A DNA stretch of 64,000 nt from Verticiella alkaliphila. Its GTDB lineage: Bacteria; Pseudomonadota; Gammaproteobacteria; Burkholderiales; Burkholderiaceae_B. Positions 6,885 to 15,549 of the stretch are shown here, in pieces (positions within the stretch are counted from its first letter, which is position 1; each line of letters starts with the position of its first letter). The notes beneath the pieces are model-generated. The model ran no database searches. It worked only from the letters and a program-made list of their open reading frames with translations, and had not been told where the DNA came from. The stretch spans positions 124,001 to 188,000 of the forward strand of contig NZ_JADCNH010000005.1 of the NCBI RefSeq assembly GCF_018904615.1. Direction: 5' to 3'. A program made the translations under genes and the position numbers.

Positions 6885-9797
6885 TCATGCCGCCTTGAAC
6901 TTCAGGAGGCGCAGCCCATTGACGACAACCAAAAGACTTGCCCCCATGTCAGCGAACACAGCCATCCACATGGTGGCATGCCCTGTGAACGTCAACGCAA
7001 GGAACACCGCCTTGATGCCAAGGGCCAGAACGATGTTCTGCGTGAGGATCGCCGCAGTGCTACGCGACAGCCGGATGAAGGCGGGGATCTTGCGCAGGTC
7101 GTCGTCCATCAGGGCGACGTCGGCTGTTTCGATCGCGGTGTCGGTGCCGGCCGCGCCCATGGCGAAGCCGATGTCGGCACGGGCGAGCGCGGGCGAATCG
7201 TTGATGCCGTCGCCCACCATGCCCACCTGGCCCTCGCCGCCGACCAGGCTTTCGATGGTCTTGAGCTTGTCTTCGGGCAGTTGGTCACCACGGGCTTCAG
7301 AGATTCCGACCTGGGCAGCGATGGCCGCGGCCGTGTGCTGGTTGTCCCCCGTCAGCATCAGCGTGCGCACACCCAGCGCCTGCAGGTCGGCCACCGCCTC
7401 ACGGCTGGTTTCCTTCACGGTGTCGGCCACTGCAAAAATGCCGAGCACGGTCGCATCGTCCATCAGCAGGATCGCTGTCTTGCCTTGGCGCTCCAGGGTC
7501 TCCAGCCGAGCCTGGAGCGTCGCTTCGCTCAGGCCCAGCTCCTGGGCGAGCCTGTGGTTGCCCATGTGCAACATGCGCCCGGCGACGCGGCCGCGCACGC
7601 CGCGGCCAGGCAGCGCCGCGAAGTCGTCGACCTCGTGCAGCGCGATGCCGTCACGGTTCGCCTTGCGGGCGATGGCCTGAGACACAGGATGGTCCGAGCG
7701 TGCCGCGAGGCTTGCGGCCCAGGCGGCAACTTCCTGCGCCTCGCCGATCAGCGGCACGAAGTCGGTCTGCTCGGGCTTGCCATGTGTGAGTGTGCCGGTC
7801 TTGTCCAGGGCCAACGCCTTGAGCTTGCGCCCGCCCTCCAGGTAGACGCCACCCTTGATCAGGATGCCGCGTCGGGCGGCAGCGGCCAAGCCGCTGACGA
7901 TGGTGACCGGCGTGGAGATGACCAGAGCGCAGGGGCAGGCGATCACCAGCAGTACCAGGGCCTTGTAGACCCAGTCAAACCATGCGCCGCCGAAGGCGAG
8001 CGGCGGCACGACGGCAACCAGCACGGACACCGCGAACACCGCCGGCGTGTAGACGCGGGCGAACTGGTCGACGAAGCGCTGCGTGGGCGCACGGCTGCCC
8101 TGCGCGGACTCCACGGCATGGATGATGCGCGCGAGCGTCGAGTCGCTGGCGCCTGCGGTCACCTTGTATTCGAAAGAGCCGGTCTCATTGATGGTTCCGG
8201 CGAAGACCTGGTCACCTTCGGCCTTCTCGACGGGCAGGCTCTCGCCGGTGATGGGCGCCTGGTTGATGGCCGATCGACCCGAGGTGATCAGGCCGTCCAG
8301 TGCGATGCGCTCGCCAGGACGCACGCGGACCACCGCGCCCTTTGCGACCTCCTTGGCCGGCAGCTCTGTCCATGAGCCATCGGCCTGCCGCACGGTCGCG
8401 GTCTCGGGCGCCAAGTCCATCAGCCCCCGAATGGCGTTGCGGGCGCGGTCCAGCGACTTCGCCTCGATCACTTCCGCCAACGCGAACAGGAACATGACCA
8501 TGGCGGCCTCCGGCCAGTGGCCGATCGCCATGCCGCCGGTGACCGCGATGGCCATCAGGGCGTTCATGTTCAGGTTGAGGTTCTTCAGCGCGATCCAGCC
8601 CTTCTTGTAGGTGCTGAGGCCGCCGGTGAAGATCGAAACCAGTGCCAGCACGATCACGGCCCAATGATTGCCGTCGTTGACCCAGTACACGCCTTCGGCG
8701 GCCACCGCCGCAACGCCCGAAACCGCCATCGGCCACCAATTGGTCTTGTGCGCGGCCACCGGGGCATCGCGCGGCTCATCAGTCCTCTGGACCTCGGCTT
8801 CCATGCCCAGCGATTCGATGGCTTCGACTGCCGGCTTGATCGCGTCGGGTGTGTGCCGAACCGTGAGCGTGCGCTGCATCAGGTTGAAATCCATTCCCTG
8901 CACGCCCGGCATGCCTTGCAGCTTGCCGCGGATCAGACTTTCCTCGGTCGGACAGTCCATCTTCGCGATGCGAAGTACCGTGGTGGCTGTCTGCATGTCC
9001 TGCCGCGCAGCCTGCATTCCAATGGAAGCAAGCGCCTTCTCGATCGGCGCTGAGGTCGCCAGCGTGTGCTGGACTCCCAGCACACGCTGCATCAGATTGA
9101 AGTCGAGCGCGGTCACACCCGGCAGCTTGCCCAGCCGGTCGCGGATCAGCGCTTCTTCCGTCGGGCAATCCATGTTCTCGATCCGGTACGTCACCCGCTC
9201 GCCGATCGGCGGCGCGGAAACGGCAGCGGTTGGTTGCTGCTGCAGGGCCGAGGATGGGATCACAGCCGCGGCTTCGATCGGCCCCGTGTGGCCGAAGGTC
9301 TGCTCCTTGGCGCGCATGCCGATCGAGGCCAGGACCTGCTCCATCTGCGCGCGTGCCTGAGCGAGGTGTTTCACCGACAGGGTGCGCTCAGCGAGGTCGA
9401 AGTCGAGGTCCTGAATTCCCTCGACTGCCCCGAGGTGCGAGCGGATGAGTTTCTCCTCGCTCGGGCAGTCCATGTTCTCGATGCGGTAGGTGGTCGACAC
9501 GGCGGCGTCTCGGACAGCCTGAGCCTTCATGCCCACCGAATTCAGCGCTTGCTCCAAGGCATCGGCCGAGACTTCGCGGTGCGAAATGGTCAACAAACGC
9601 TGCGGAAGATCGAACAGGAGCCGCTCGACACCGGGCATGCCCTCCAGCGTTCGCCGCACCAGTGCTTCCTCATTGCGGCAATCCATGTTGCTCACGTGGA
9701 AAACGGTGGTTTCAGTGCTGGCCTGCTCACTGGCGCACGCCGTCTGTTGGCCATTGCCGCCGGAGCAGGCGCATGGGCTGGAAGGTTCTTTGTTCAT
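6885..9797 (-). CDS. cadA: Heavy-metal P1B-ATPase (CadA/ZntA/PbrA type) with four HMA domains
   Basis: A 970-residue ATP-driven exporter of Zn/Cd/Pb across the inner membrane. Four tandem HMA domains each carry an MDCxxEE site, with metal cysteines at about C40, C111, C211 and C282. Eight membrane segments follow, with the CPC metal site near residue 621, the DKTGT phosphorylation site, SDHPVSQA and GDGINDSPA. Typical relatives have one or two HMA domains and about 730 residues. Start ATG 9797 is chosen because it lies just downstream of a MerR-type promoter. A longer frame would run through that promoter into the divergent cadR. The N-terminus also holds a Cys-rich CAC segment. Confidence 0.95.
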   Translation of the reverse strand: MNKEPSSPCACSGGNGQQTACASEQASTETTVFHVSNMDCRNEEALVRRTLEGMPGVERLLFDLPQRLLTISHREVSADALEQALNSVGMKAQAVRDAAVSTTYRIENMDCPSEEKLIRSHLGAVEGIQDLDFDLAERTLSVKHLAQARAQMEQVLASIGMRAKEQTFGHTGPIEAAAVIPSSALQQQPTAAVSAPPIGERVTYRIENMDCPTEEALIRDRLGKLPGVTALDFNLMQRVLGVQHTLATSAPIEKALASIGMQAARQDMQTATTVLRIAKMDCPTEESLIRGKLQGMPGVQGMDFNLMQRTLTVRHTPDAIKPAVEAIESLGMEAEVQRTDEPRDAPVAAHKTNWWPMAVSGVAAVAAEGVYWVNDGNHWAVIVLALVSIFTGGLSTYKKGWIALKNLNLNMNALMAIAVTGGMAIGHWPEAAMVMFLFALAEVIEAKSLDRARNAIRGLMDLAPETATVRQADGSWTELPAKEVAKGAVVRVRPGERIALDGLITSGRSAINQAPITGESLPVEKAEGDQVFAGTINETGSFEYKVTAGASDSTLARIIHAVESAQGSRAPTQRFVDQFARVYTPAVFAVSVLVAVVPPLAFGGAWFDWVYKALVLLVIACPCALVISTPVTIVSGLAAAARRGILIKGGVYLEGGRKLKALALDKTGTLTHGKPEQTDFVPLIGEAQEVAAWAASLAARSDHPVSQAIARKANRDGIALHEVDDFAALPGRGVRGRVAGRMLHMGNHRLAQELGLSEATLQARLETLERQGKTAILLMDDATVLGIFAVADTVKETSREAVADLQALGVRTLMLTGDNQHTAAAIAAQVGISEARGDQLPEDKLKTIESLVGGEGQVGMVGDGINDSPALARADIGFAMGAAGTDTAIETADVALMDDDLRKIPAFIRLSRSTAAILTQNIVLALGIKAVFLALTFTGHATMWMAVFADMGASLLVVVNGLRLLKFKAA

Positions 9798-9837
9798 AGA
9801 TCGCTCTTCATTGACAAGGTTTTCCCCGGATGCCATC

Positions 9838-9868
9838 ATTAGAAAACCTCTAGTAGATATAGAGTCAA
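9838..9868 (-). promoter_or_regulatory. MerR-type promoter/operator of cadA
   Basis: On the minus strand TTGACT (9863-9868) and TCTAAT (9838-9843) are separated by 19 bp, the over-long spacer typical of MerR-family activated promoters. The spacer holds the dyad ACCTCTAGTAGATATAGAGT (9846-9865), close to known CadR/PbrR operators. It lies between the divergent cadA and cadR starts. Confidence 0.88.
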
Positions 9869-9888
9869 GTTTTTTATAGGAAGCAACC

Positions 9889-10287
9889 ATGATGCGGATC
9901 GGTGAACTGGGCAAGAAGGCAGATTGCTTGGTGCAGACCGTGCGCTTTTACGAGTCAGAAGGCTTGCTGCCCGAGCCTGCACGTAGCGAGGGCAACTTCA
10001 GGCTCTATGACGAAGTCCATTTGCAGCGCTTGCTGTTCATCCGCCGCTGCCGGGCGAAGGACATGACGCTGGATGAGATCCGTCAACTGCTGAACTTACG
10101 GGATCGGCCAGAGTTGGGCTGCGGCGAGGTGAACGCGCTGGTCGACGCTCATATCGCGCAAGTGCGGACCAAGATGAAGGAATTGCGCGCCTTGGAGCGC
10201 GAGTTAATGGATCTGCGACGCTCCTGCGATAGCGCCCGAACCTCGCGCGAGTGCGGCATTCTCAACAGCTTGGCCGAGCCCGCCTGA
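9889..10287 (+). CDS. cadR: MerR-family metal regulator CadR/PbrR
   Basis: About 132 residues. An N-terminal winged helix (IGELGKKADCLVQTVRFYESEGLLP) is followed by a dimerisation coiled coil and a metal loop. Counting from the second Met, cysteines fall at C77, C112 and C121, the trio that binds Pb/Cd in PbrR and CadR. It starts at ATG 9889 or 9892 behind AGGAA. It is divergent from cadA with the operator between them, so it should repress without metal and activate by DNA distortion with metal. The C-terminus lacks the His-rich tail of some CadR proteins. Selectivity (Pb versus Cd/Zn) cannot be fixed from sequence alone. Confidence 0.93.
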   Translation: MMRIGELGKKADCLVQTVRFYESEGLLPEPARSEGNFRLYDEVHLQRLLFIRRCRAKDMTLDEIRQLLNLRDRPELGCGEVNALVDAHIAQVRTKMKELRALERELMDLRRSCDSARTSRECGILNSLAEPA

Positions 10288-10669
10288 AGCTCGAGCGTGT
10301 CATCGGTGCTGGAAGTGATCGGGTCCAGTTCTGAGAGCCACGTGCCGCGCTCCATCATGCGAAAGCGCGCGGTTCTGACGTTTTGAGACGGCGTGCGACC
10401 GAGGGCGTGGCCCACAGGAGCCAGCGCGAGCCGGACGACCTGCGCGCCGCAATCTCCGCCACTTTACGGGTTCTCCAGGCCAGACCGAGCATCGCGGCGT
10501 GGCTGCGCAGGTGCAGGTGCAGGCCAAGGTAGCAGTGCGCCACGACGCGGCCCGACTCATGGGCACGCCACGCAACTCGCGATCGCTTCGCAAGAAGCCG
10601 CAAGGCCCGACTCGCGCAAGAATGCGACGTGGGCAAGATCGTATAGCCAGCAGCGCAAGCGTTTGCCGC
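10288..10669. other. No gene recognised between cadR and the desaturase relic
   Basis: Open frames exist on both strands but none has a ribosome site, a recognisable domain or plausible amino-acid usage. This is probably the decayed 3' flank of the desaturase gene or old insertion debris. Confidence 0.5.
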
Positions 10670-11205
10670 TGCTGGCCGGCTCCGGAAGGGATAGACAAGC
10701 TGCGGGCCGTAGTCCATTGGAAAGTCCATCTTTCTTGAGTGTCACTCTTTGGCGCCCAGCGTGTGCTTTTGCGACCGGAAAGCGCTGAACAAGTGGCCCC
10801 CGGGCATCCAGAAATCGCCGTAGTTGACTTGGGCGTCTTCGTGCTCACGCTTGTGATGCCAGCGATGGGCTTCAGCCACCCCGATCAACAATCCCAACGG
10901 CCCGACCCGGTATCCCAGATTGGAGTGCTGGAAGGCCAGATGCACGACCAAGAAGCCGAGCCATGCGCCGACGGCCAACCACAGCTTGGAACGCCGCTAC
11001 TGGCTCAACGGGGAGTGGAAAGGCCGCCCGCCCTCTAGCAAGGCGGCACAAGCGAGCGCGACGATCACTGTGAGTAGCTCCGTCGGAAAAGACGGCCGGC
11101 CGGTCGCGAGCTCGCCGAAGAGCACAACCGCAGTGGCGCCACGGATCAGTGGATAGCAGCCATACCGGATGACAGTCGCAATGAAGGGGGCGCATTGGTG
11201 CTCAT
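10670..11205 (-). pseudogene. Decayed sterol desaturase / fatty acid hydroxylase family gene
   Basis: Pieces of one membrane di-iron hydroxylase are spread over the frames. The gene starts at ATG 11205 behind AGGA (MSTNAP), shifts frame in a C5 run near 11188 into FIATVIRYGCYPLI, and meets an in-frame TAG at 10997-10999. It continues with HLAFQHSNLGYRVGPLG and the di-iron histidine motif HRWHHKR, then shifts again near 10740 into QLVYPF, the usual C-terminal end. The middle, with the first histidine clusters, is missing. It lies under its own MerR-type promoter, so it once belonged to the metal regulon. The 3' limit is approximate. Confidence 0.65.
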
Positions 11206-11232
11206 CTGTTCTGTCCTAAAGCTCTGACTGGA

Positions 11233-11263
11233 TTGGAAAACCTTCTAGCTACGGTAGAGTCAA
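11233..11263 (-). promoter_or_regulatory. MerR-type promoter of the desaturase relic
   Basis: TTGACT on the minus strand (11258-11263) is followed by a dyad resembling the cadA operator (ACCTTCTAGCTACGGTAGAGT) and a weak -10 (TTCCAA or TCCAAT) at a 19-20 bp spacing. It points leftward at the decayed gene starting at 11205. Confidence 0.7.
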
Positions 11264-11307
11264 GGGCGTCCGGGAAGACCCTGTGGCAAGTTCGTTGCAT
11301 CTGCGCC

Positions 11308-11338
11308 TTGACTCTCCAGCCGCTACAGGCTTCAGCAT
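11308..11338 (+). promoter_or_regulatory. MerR-type promoter of the CDF gene
   Basis: Plus-strand TTGACT (11308-11313), a 19-bp spacer with the dyad ACTCTCCAGCCGCTACAGGC resembling CadR/ZntR operators, and a poor -10 (CAGCAT, 11333-11338). It lies 25 bp upstream of the transporter start and suggests CadR control. Confidence 0.7.
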
Positions 11339-11362
11339 CCATCGATTTGGAAGGAACAATGC

Positions 11363-11998
11363 ATGGCTGAAAACCACAGAAATCACGAAAACGACGAGTT
11401 GGGCCGCCTAGATGCGAGCGATGCGAAGGACCGAAAGATTCTTCTGACTGTGTTGCTGATCAACCTGACGCAGTCCGCCGCCGGCATTGCCCTTGGCATC
11501 TGGGCTGGCTCTACGGCGCTGATGGGCGCCGGGTTGGACAACCTCGCCGATGCGTCGGTCTATGCGGTTAGCCTGTATGCCGTCGGTCGTGCGGCAACGG
11601 TCAAGGTGGGCGCGGCCCGCTTGTCGGGTTTCTTGCTAATCGGCCTGGCCGCGCTGCTGCTGTTGGAAGTCCTACGCCGCTTCGCTGGAGGGGAAGAGCC
11701 TGTCGGCCCAGCCATGATGGCCATGGCCGCGCTGAACGCGGCTTTGAACCTAGTGTGCCTCAGACTACTGCGCCGCCATCGCGGGGAAGATGTGAACTTC
11801 AAGGCGTCAGCGATCTTTACCAGCAACGACTCCATCGTCAATGGTGCGATTGTGCTGTCCGGGGTGCTGGTGATGGGGTTCGGGTCGAACATCCCGGATC
11901 TGGTGCTGGGCGTCATCGTGGCCGCAATCGCAGCGAATGGGGGGCGGGAAATCCTGCGCGAAGCATCGGAAACAGCTCGCCGTAAGGCGGGCACATAA
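11363..11998 (+). CDS. Cation diffusion facilitator-like transporter, membrane domain only
   Basis: A 211-residue protein of the CDF superfamily, with six membrane segments and no cytoplasmic C-terminal domain (typical CDF length is about 300). The usual metal site of helix II is present as D59xxxD63 (DNLAD). The helix V partner, normally HxxxD, reads N155-D156...N160 (SNDSIVN), so metal coordination may differ. The N-terminus is His/Asn-rich (NHRNHEND). It is the only plus-strand cargo gene after cadR and has its own MerR-type promoter. It probably exports Pb, Cd or Zn to complement the ATPase; this is inferred from context. Confidence 0.85.
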   Translation: MAENHRNHENDELGRLDASDAKDRKILLTVLLINLTQSAAGIALGIWAGSTALMGAGLDNLADASVYAVSLYAVGRAATVKVGAARLSGFLLIGLAALLLLEVLRRFAGGEEPVGPAMMAMAALNAALNLVCLRLLRRHRGEDVNFKASAIFTSNDSIVNGAIVLSGVLVMGFGSNIPDLVLGVIVAAIAANGGREILREASETARRKAGT

Positions 11999-11999
11999 G

Positions 12000-12455
12000 G
12001 CATGTTTTCGCCCAGTTCATCCCGAGGTTTACCTCTGCAAAAGAGGTAGTCCAGCCTTTGGGCTACGGCCTCGGCTGCAGCCGAGCGTACCATTGGCGAT
12101 GGCCGCGCGATAGGCGGGCATGCCGTTCTCGACCTCCGTCTGCCGTACAGCAGCGGTGCGCAAGGTTGAGGGTGCATGTCGTCTCTCCTGTTCGTGTGGC
12201 CCAGGCCAATGGCCGGGCCGGGACGTTGATGGGCAGGAGAATGGCGCCGAAGGCCCAACGGCCTTCGGCTCGGGAGAAAAGAGGAACCACCCGTGGGCTG
12301 ATTGGCAGGCCCGGTCGTCGCTAGAACCGTCTGCTCATCAAGCAATCACACCCGGCCCATGTCGTGGCTGGGGCCGGCATCGTCTGGCGCACATCCGCGC
12401 ACAAAGGGAGCCCGTTTTTGCACCGGCGGGCACCGGCACCGATTACCGCTGACCA
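12000..12455. other. Gene-poor spacer between metal cargo and topB
   Basis: No convincing gene. A 7-bp dyad TACCTCT/AGAGGTA at 12030-12048 just after the CDF stop could be a weak terminator or operator. Minus-strand fragments near 12050-12190 follow an AGGAGA-ATG but read in the wrong frame for any conserved-looking product, possibly a broken small gene. Confidence 0.4.
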
Positions 12456-12509
12456 CGAAGGGTCTCCCGGTGGCTCGTGCAGCCTGGCAAGCCACCGGGA
12501 GACCCTTCG
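12456..12509. repeat. Perfect 20-bp inverted repeat with 14-base loop
   Basis: The arms 12456-12475 and 12490-12509 (CGAAGGGTCTCCCGGTGGCT and its exact complement) would form a very stable 20-bp hairpin. There is no T-run after either arm, so it is not an ordinary terminator. It lies 213 bp beyond the topB stop in an otherwise empty stretch of the ICE relic. Confidence 0.85.
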
Positions 12510-12721
12510 CAGAGGGCGGAAGAAACGCAGATCAACAGAACGCGCGTGGTGCGGCTCGCAGAGAAGCTACCTTCAGGTCCCGCGGCCGGGGACGGCTGGG
12601 CGGGACGCGCACACGGATCAAGAAGGCGTTGCGCGCTGGGCGTCCCGCAGGGCATGCGGCGGAGTGCGGGACAGGGGCCACGCCGCCGAAGGCGGGCACG
12701 GCTCACGGGGAACGGGGTCGG

Positions 12722-14752
12722 TCAGGAGCCTTTGCGGCCGCTACGGCGCGGGCGCGAGGCGCCGCGCTTGGAGCTGCCGGATTCGACTGGCAGCGTGCCT
12801 TTGCAGTCCGGGTAGCGGCTGCACGACCAGAACGGGCCGCTCTTGCCGCTGCGCTGGCGCGTGGGTGCGCCGCACTGCGGGCATGCCGGCCCTTGGGGAA
12901 CCTTGATGGACAGGGAGGCGCTGCCGTACTGCGCAATCAACTGCGAAATCCACGCGGCCTGCTTGCCGATGAACACGTCCAGGGTGAGCTGTCCGGCCTC
13001 GATCATGTCGAGCGCCTGTTCCCAGACGGCGGTGGTGCCAGGGTCGGCAATCGCCGCAGGCACGGCATCGATCAAAGTGAAAGCCGCATCCGAGGCGCGG
13101 ATGGCGCGCCCCTTCTTCACGAGGTAGCCGCGAGCGATCAGGCCGCCGATGATGTTGGCCCGCGTCGCTTCGGTGCCGATGCCAACCGTATCCTTGAGCT
13201 TCTGCTTCAGGCGGGGATCGGACACCAGCTTGGCGACGCCTTTCATGGACTTGACCAACTCGCCTTGCGTGTACGGTTTGGGCGGCAGCGTCTTGAGTGC
13301 CTTGAGATCGACGTCGGCCACCTGGCATGCCAGGCCCTCATACAGTTTCGGCAGCGCGGGCAGCACCTGGGCGCGGACCGCAGTATCGCCCTCGCCATCA
13401 CCGTCTTCGGCCTGCGGCTCGGCGAGCACCTGGCGCCAACCCGGGATGACAACCTGCTTGCCCGTGGCCGCCAGGTTCTGCCCCCCGCACGAAAACTTGG
13501 CCACAGTGCGGTCGAACTCGTGGTGAGGGAGGAACTGCGCCAGGTAATGCGACCGGATGAGCCTGTACACGGCCAGTTCCTTCTCGCTCATGGCGGAGAG
13601 CTTCGCCGGTTCGAGCGTCGGGATGATGCCGTGGTGCGCCGTGACCTTGCCATCGTTCCAGGCGCGCGAGCGCTGCGAGCGGTCGAGCTGGCCCATGATC
13701 GAGCGCAGCGAGGGATCGGTCTTGAGCAGGCTGTCGAGAACGGTGGGCACTTCGGCAAACATGCTCTCGGGCAGGTAGCCGGAGTCCGAGCGGGGGTACG
13801 TCGTGGCCTTGTGCGTCTCGTACAGGGCTTGGGCAATCTCCAAGGTTTCCTGCACGTCCAGCCCAAGCTGCTTGGAACACACTTCCTGCAAGGTGCCCAG
13901 GTCGAACGGCAGCGGCGGGCCTTCGCGGACACGCTCAGTCTCCACCGACACGACGTGGGCACTGCCCGCAGCGCGGATCTGCTGCATGGTCTGCTGTGCG
14001 ACCGGCTGCCGCAGGCAGCGGCCTGCGTCGTCGGTGCACGCATCGGGTGGAACCCATTGCGCGGCGAAAGTCGAACCGCCTGCGAACAGGGACACGGCGA
14101 TGGCCCAGTATGGTACGGACACGAAGCGCGCGATCTCGCGGTCGCGGTCCACAACGAGCTTGAGCGTCGGGGTCTGTACGCGGCCGACCGACAGCACGCC
14201 GTCGTAACCCGCCTGTCGCCCCAGCACCGTGAACAGCCGGCTCAGGTTCATGCCCACGAGCCAATCCGCACGGGAGCGCGCCAGCGCCGAGTGGTACATC
14301 GAAAGCGTCTCGGCCGAAGGCCGCAGCTTGCCCAGTGCCGCCCGAATGGACGCATCGTTGAGCGCCGACAGCCACAGGCGTTCGATGGGGCCGCGGTAGC
14401 CGCAAAGCTCCACGATCTCGCGGGCGATCAATTCGCCCTCGCGGTCGGCATCGGTGGCGATAACCAGGTGAGTCGCCTTCGCCAAGAGCGCCTTGACGAC
14501 CTTGAATTGCGTGGCGGTCTTCGGTTTGACCTCGACCCGCCAGTGCTGGGGAATGATGGGCAACTGCTCAACGGACCATCGTTTGAGCTGCTCGTCGTAG
14601 GCCTCGGGCGGCGCCGCCTCCACGAGATGGCCGATGCACCAGGTGACCGTGACGCCGGAACCGTTGAGGCAGCCTTCACCGCGCTGCGTGGCGCCGAGAA
14701 TCCGGCCAATGTCTTTGCCCTGGGAGGGCTTCTCGCACAAGAACAGCCGCAT
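12722..14752 (-). CDS. topB: DNA topoisomerase III, ICE-encoded TopB
   Basis: A 676-residue type IA topoisomerase that passes single strands during replication or transfer of the element. The N-terminal TOPRIM domain has MRLFLCEKPSQ and DADREGELIA. The core has SVGRVQTPTL, and the active-site Tyr lies in TTYPRSDSGYL. A C-terminal zinc ribbon has two CxxC-like pairs (CPQCGAP, then CSRYPDC). Start ATG 14752 is the canonical family start; the open frame upstream is spurious. ICE copies of this gene sit beside ssb and replication genes in the PAGI-2/ICEclc core, as here. It appears intact. Confidence 0.95.
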   Translation of the reverse strand: MRLFLCEKPSQGKDIGRILGATQRGEGCLNGSGVTVTWCIGHLVEAAPPEAYDEQLKRWSVEQLPIIPQHWRVEVKPKTATQFKVVKALLAKATHLVIATDADREGELIAREIVELCGYRGPIERLWLSALNDASIRAALGKLRPSAETLSMYHSALARSRADWLVGMNLSRLFTVLGRQAGYDGVLSVGRVQTPTLKLVVDRDREIARFVSVPYWAIAVSLFAGGSTFAAQWVPPDACTDDAGRCLRQPVAQQTMQQIRAAGSAHVVSVETERVREGPPLPFDLGTLQEVCSKQLGLDVQETLEIAQALYETHKATTYPRSDSGYLPESMFAEVPTVLDSLLKTDPSLRSIMGQLDRSQRSRAWNDGKVTAHHGIIPTLEPAKLSAMSEKELAVYRLIRSHYLAQFLPHHEFDRTVAKFSCGGQNLAATGKQVVIPGWRQVLAEPQAEDGDGEGDTAVRAQVLPALPKLYEGLACQVADVDLKALKTLPPKPYTQGELVKSMKGVAKLVSDPRLKQKLKDTVGIGTEATRANIIGGLIARGYLVKKGRAIRASDAAFTLIDAVPAAIADPGTTAVWEQALDMIEAGQLTLDVFIGKQAAWISQLIAQYGSASLSIKVPQGPACPQCGAPTRQRSGKSGPFWSCSRYPDCKGTLPVESGSSKRGASRPRRSGRKGS

Positions 14753-14965
14753 ATCCGTCCATCCCGATTCCTGTTGTTCATGGAGTTGCTGGGATCGAGG
14801 ATGCCGAGCGCAGCCCCTGGCAGCAGCAAACAAGCCGCATGCGGCAGCGACCGCTTTCACGCCGATGAAATGGCGAGTGCGGGGAAGGTGCGTGGCCGGA
14901 AGTGTGCGGGCCGAGAGCCGCGATTTCCGGGAGCGCGCGTGGAACTCGGTGGACGTTGGTGGAGC

Positions 14966-14980
14966 TATCCCCTGGGGATA
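14966..14980. promoter_or_regulatory. TATCCCCTGGGGATA palindrome in the ssb-topB gap
   Basis: A perfect 15-bp palindrome 214 bp upstream of topB. It shares the TCCCC-W-GGGGA core with three copies near 17 kb in the same element, suggesting a site for one element-encoded DNA-binding protein. Confidence 0.5.
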
Positions 14981-15035
14981 ATTCGCAGCGCATGGAGGGC
15001 GGCGAAGCACTGCGGCAGCCGCCCTCCATGCCCGA

Positions 15036-15476
15036 TCACTTCCTGCGCTTGGTCTCTTTCGGCGCCGTCGATTCCTGGGTGGCCTGGGGCTTCGGCTCTG
15101 CCTCCTGTGGCTTCGGGCTGAGGGCCACAGACTCGATGCGGTACGGCAGGATGCCGACACTGCGCGCGTTGACCTGCCAAGTCTCACGCGGCTGATCTTC
15201 GTTGTCCGTCCAGGGGTCGCGCTCCATGCGGCCGACGACCAGCACCCGCATGCCCTTCTGGTAGAGCTGCTGCCAGCGGTCGGCGTCGTGGTGCCAGAGT
15301 TCCACCGGCGCCCAGAAGCCGCCGCGGTCCTCGAACTCGCCGCCCTTGGTGGGGACGGGGTTGTCGAAGTACACGTTCAGCCGGAGCAACCGGCGAGGAT
15401 CGTCGTTGCCATTGGGGAATTCGCGGTACTCGGGAGGCGATCCGATGTTGCCCTCGCCGATGAATTGTGTGCTCAT
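15036..15476 (-). CDS. ssb: Single-stranded DNA-binding protein of the ICE
   Basis: A 146-residue OB-fold protein (MSTQFIGEGNIG, ENxxYREF-like strand, GMRVLVVGRMERDPW) with a proline/lysine-rich tail. It differs from housekeeping SSB, which starts MASVNKVIIVGNLG and ends in an acidic DDDIPF. This tail instead ends KETKRRK, so the usual partner-binding tip is missing. ICE-borne SSBs protect single-stranded DNA during transfer or rolling-circle replication. It is in the minus-strand maintenance block between the DUF3158 gene and topB. Confidence 0.9.
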   Translation of the reverse strand: MSTQFIGEGNIGSPPEYREFPNGNDDPRRLLRLNVYFDNPVPTKGGEFEDRGGFWAPVELWHHDADRWQQLYQKGMRVLVVGRMERDPWTDNEDQPRETWQVNARSVGILPYRIESVALSPKPQEAEPKPQATQESTAPKETKRRK

Positions 15477-15549
15477 GTTGGAATCTCCGTGGTGGTTGAA
15501 ATACCCGTGCCTCGTTGGGCTCGGGCGCGTGCTCGGATGGCAGGCGCAA

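Noticed and set aside
10920-11040. Plus-strand YWLNGEWKG resembling a desaturase motif
   Set aside because: The relic's other motifs are all on the minus strand in this stretch; the match is short and likely coincidental.
12302-15121. Long plus-strand open frame of over 900 codons opposite topB
   Set aside because: It is antisense to topB, whose TOPRIM, active-site and zinc-ribbon motifs are clear. Long antisense frames are expected in GC-rich DNA.
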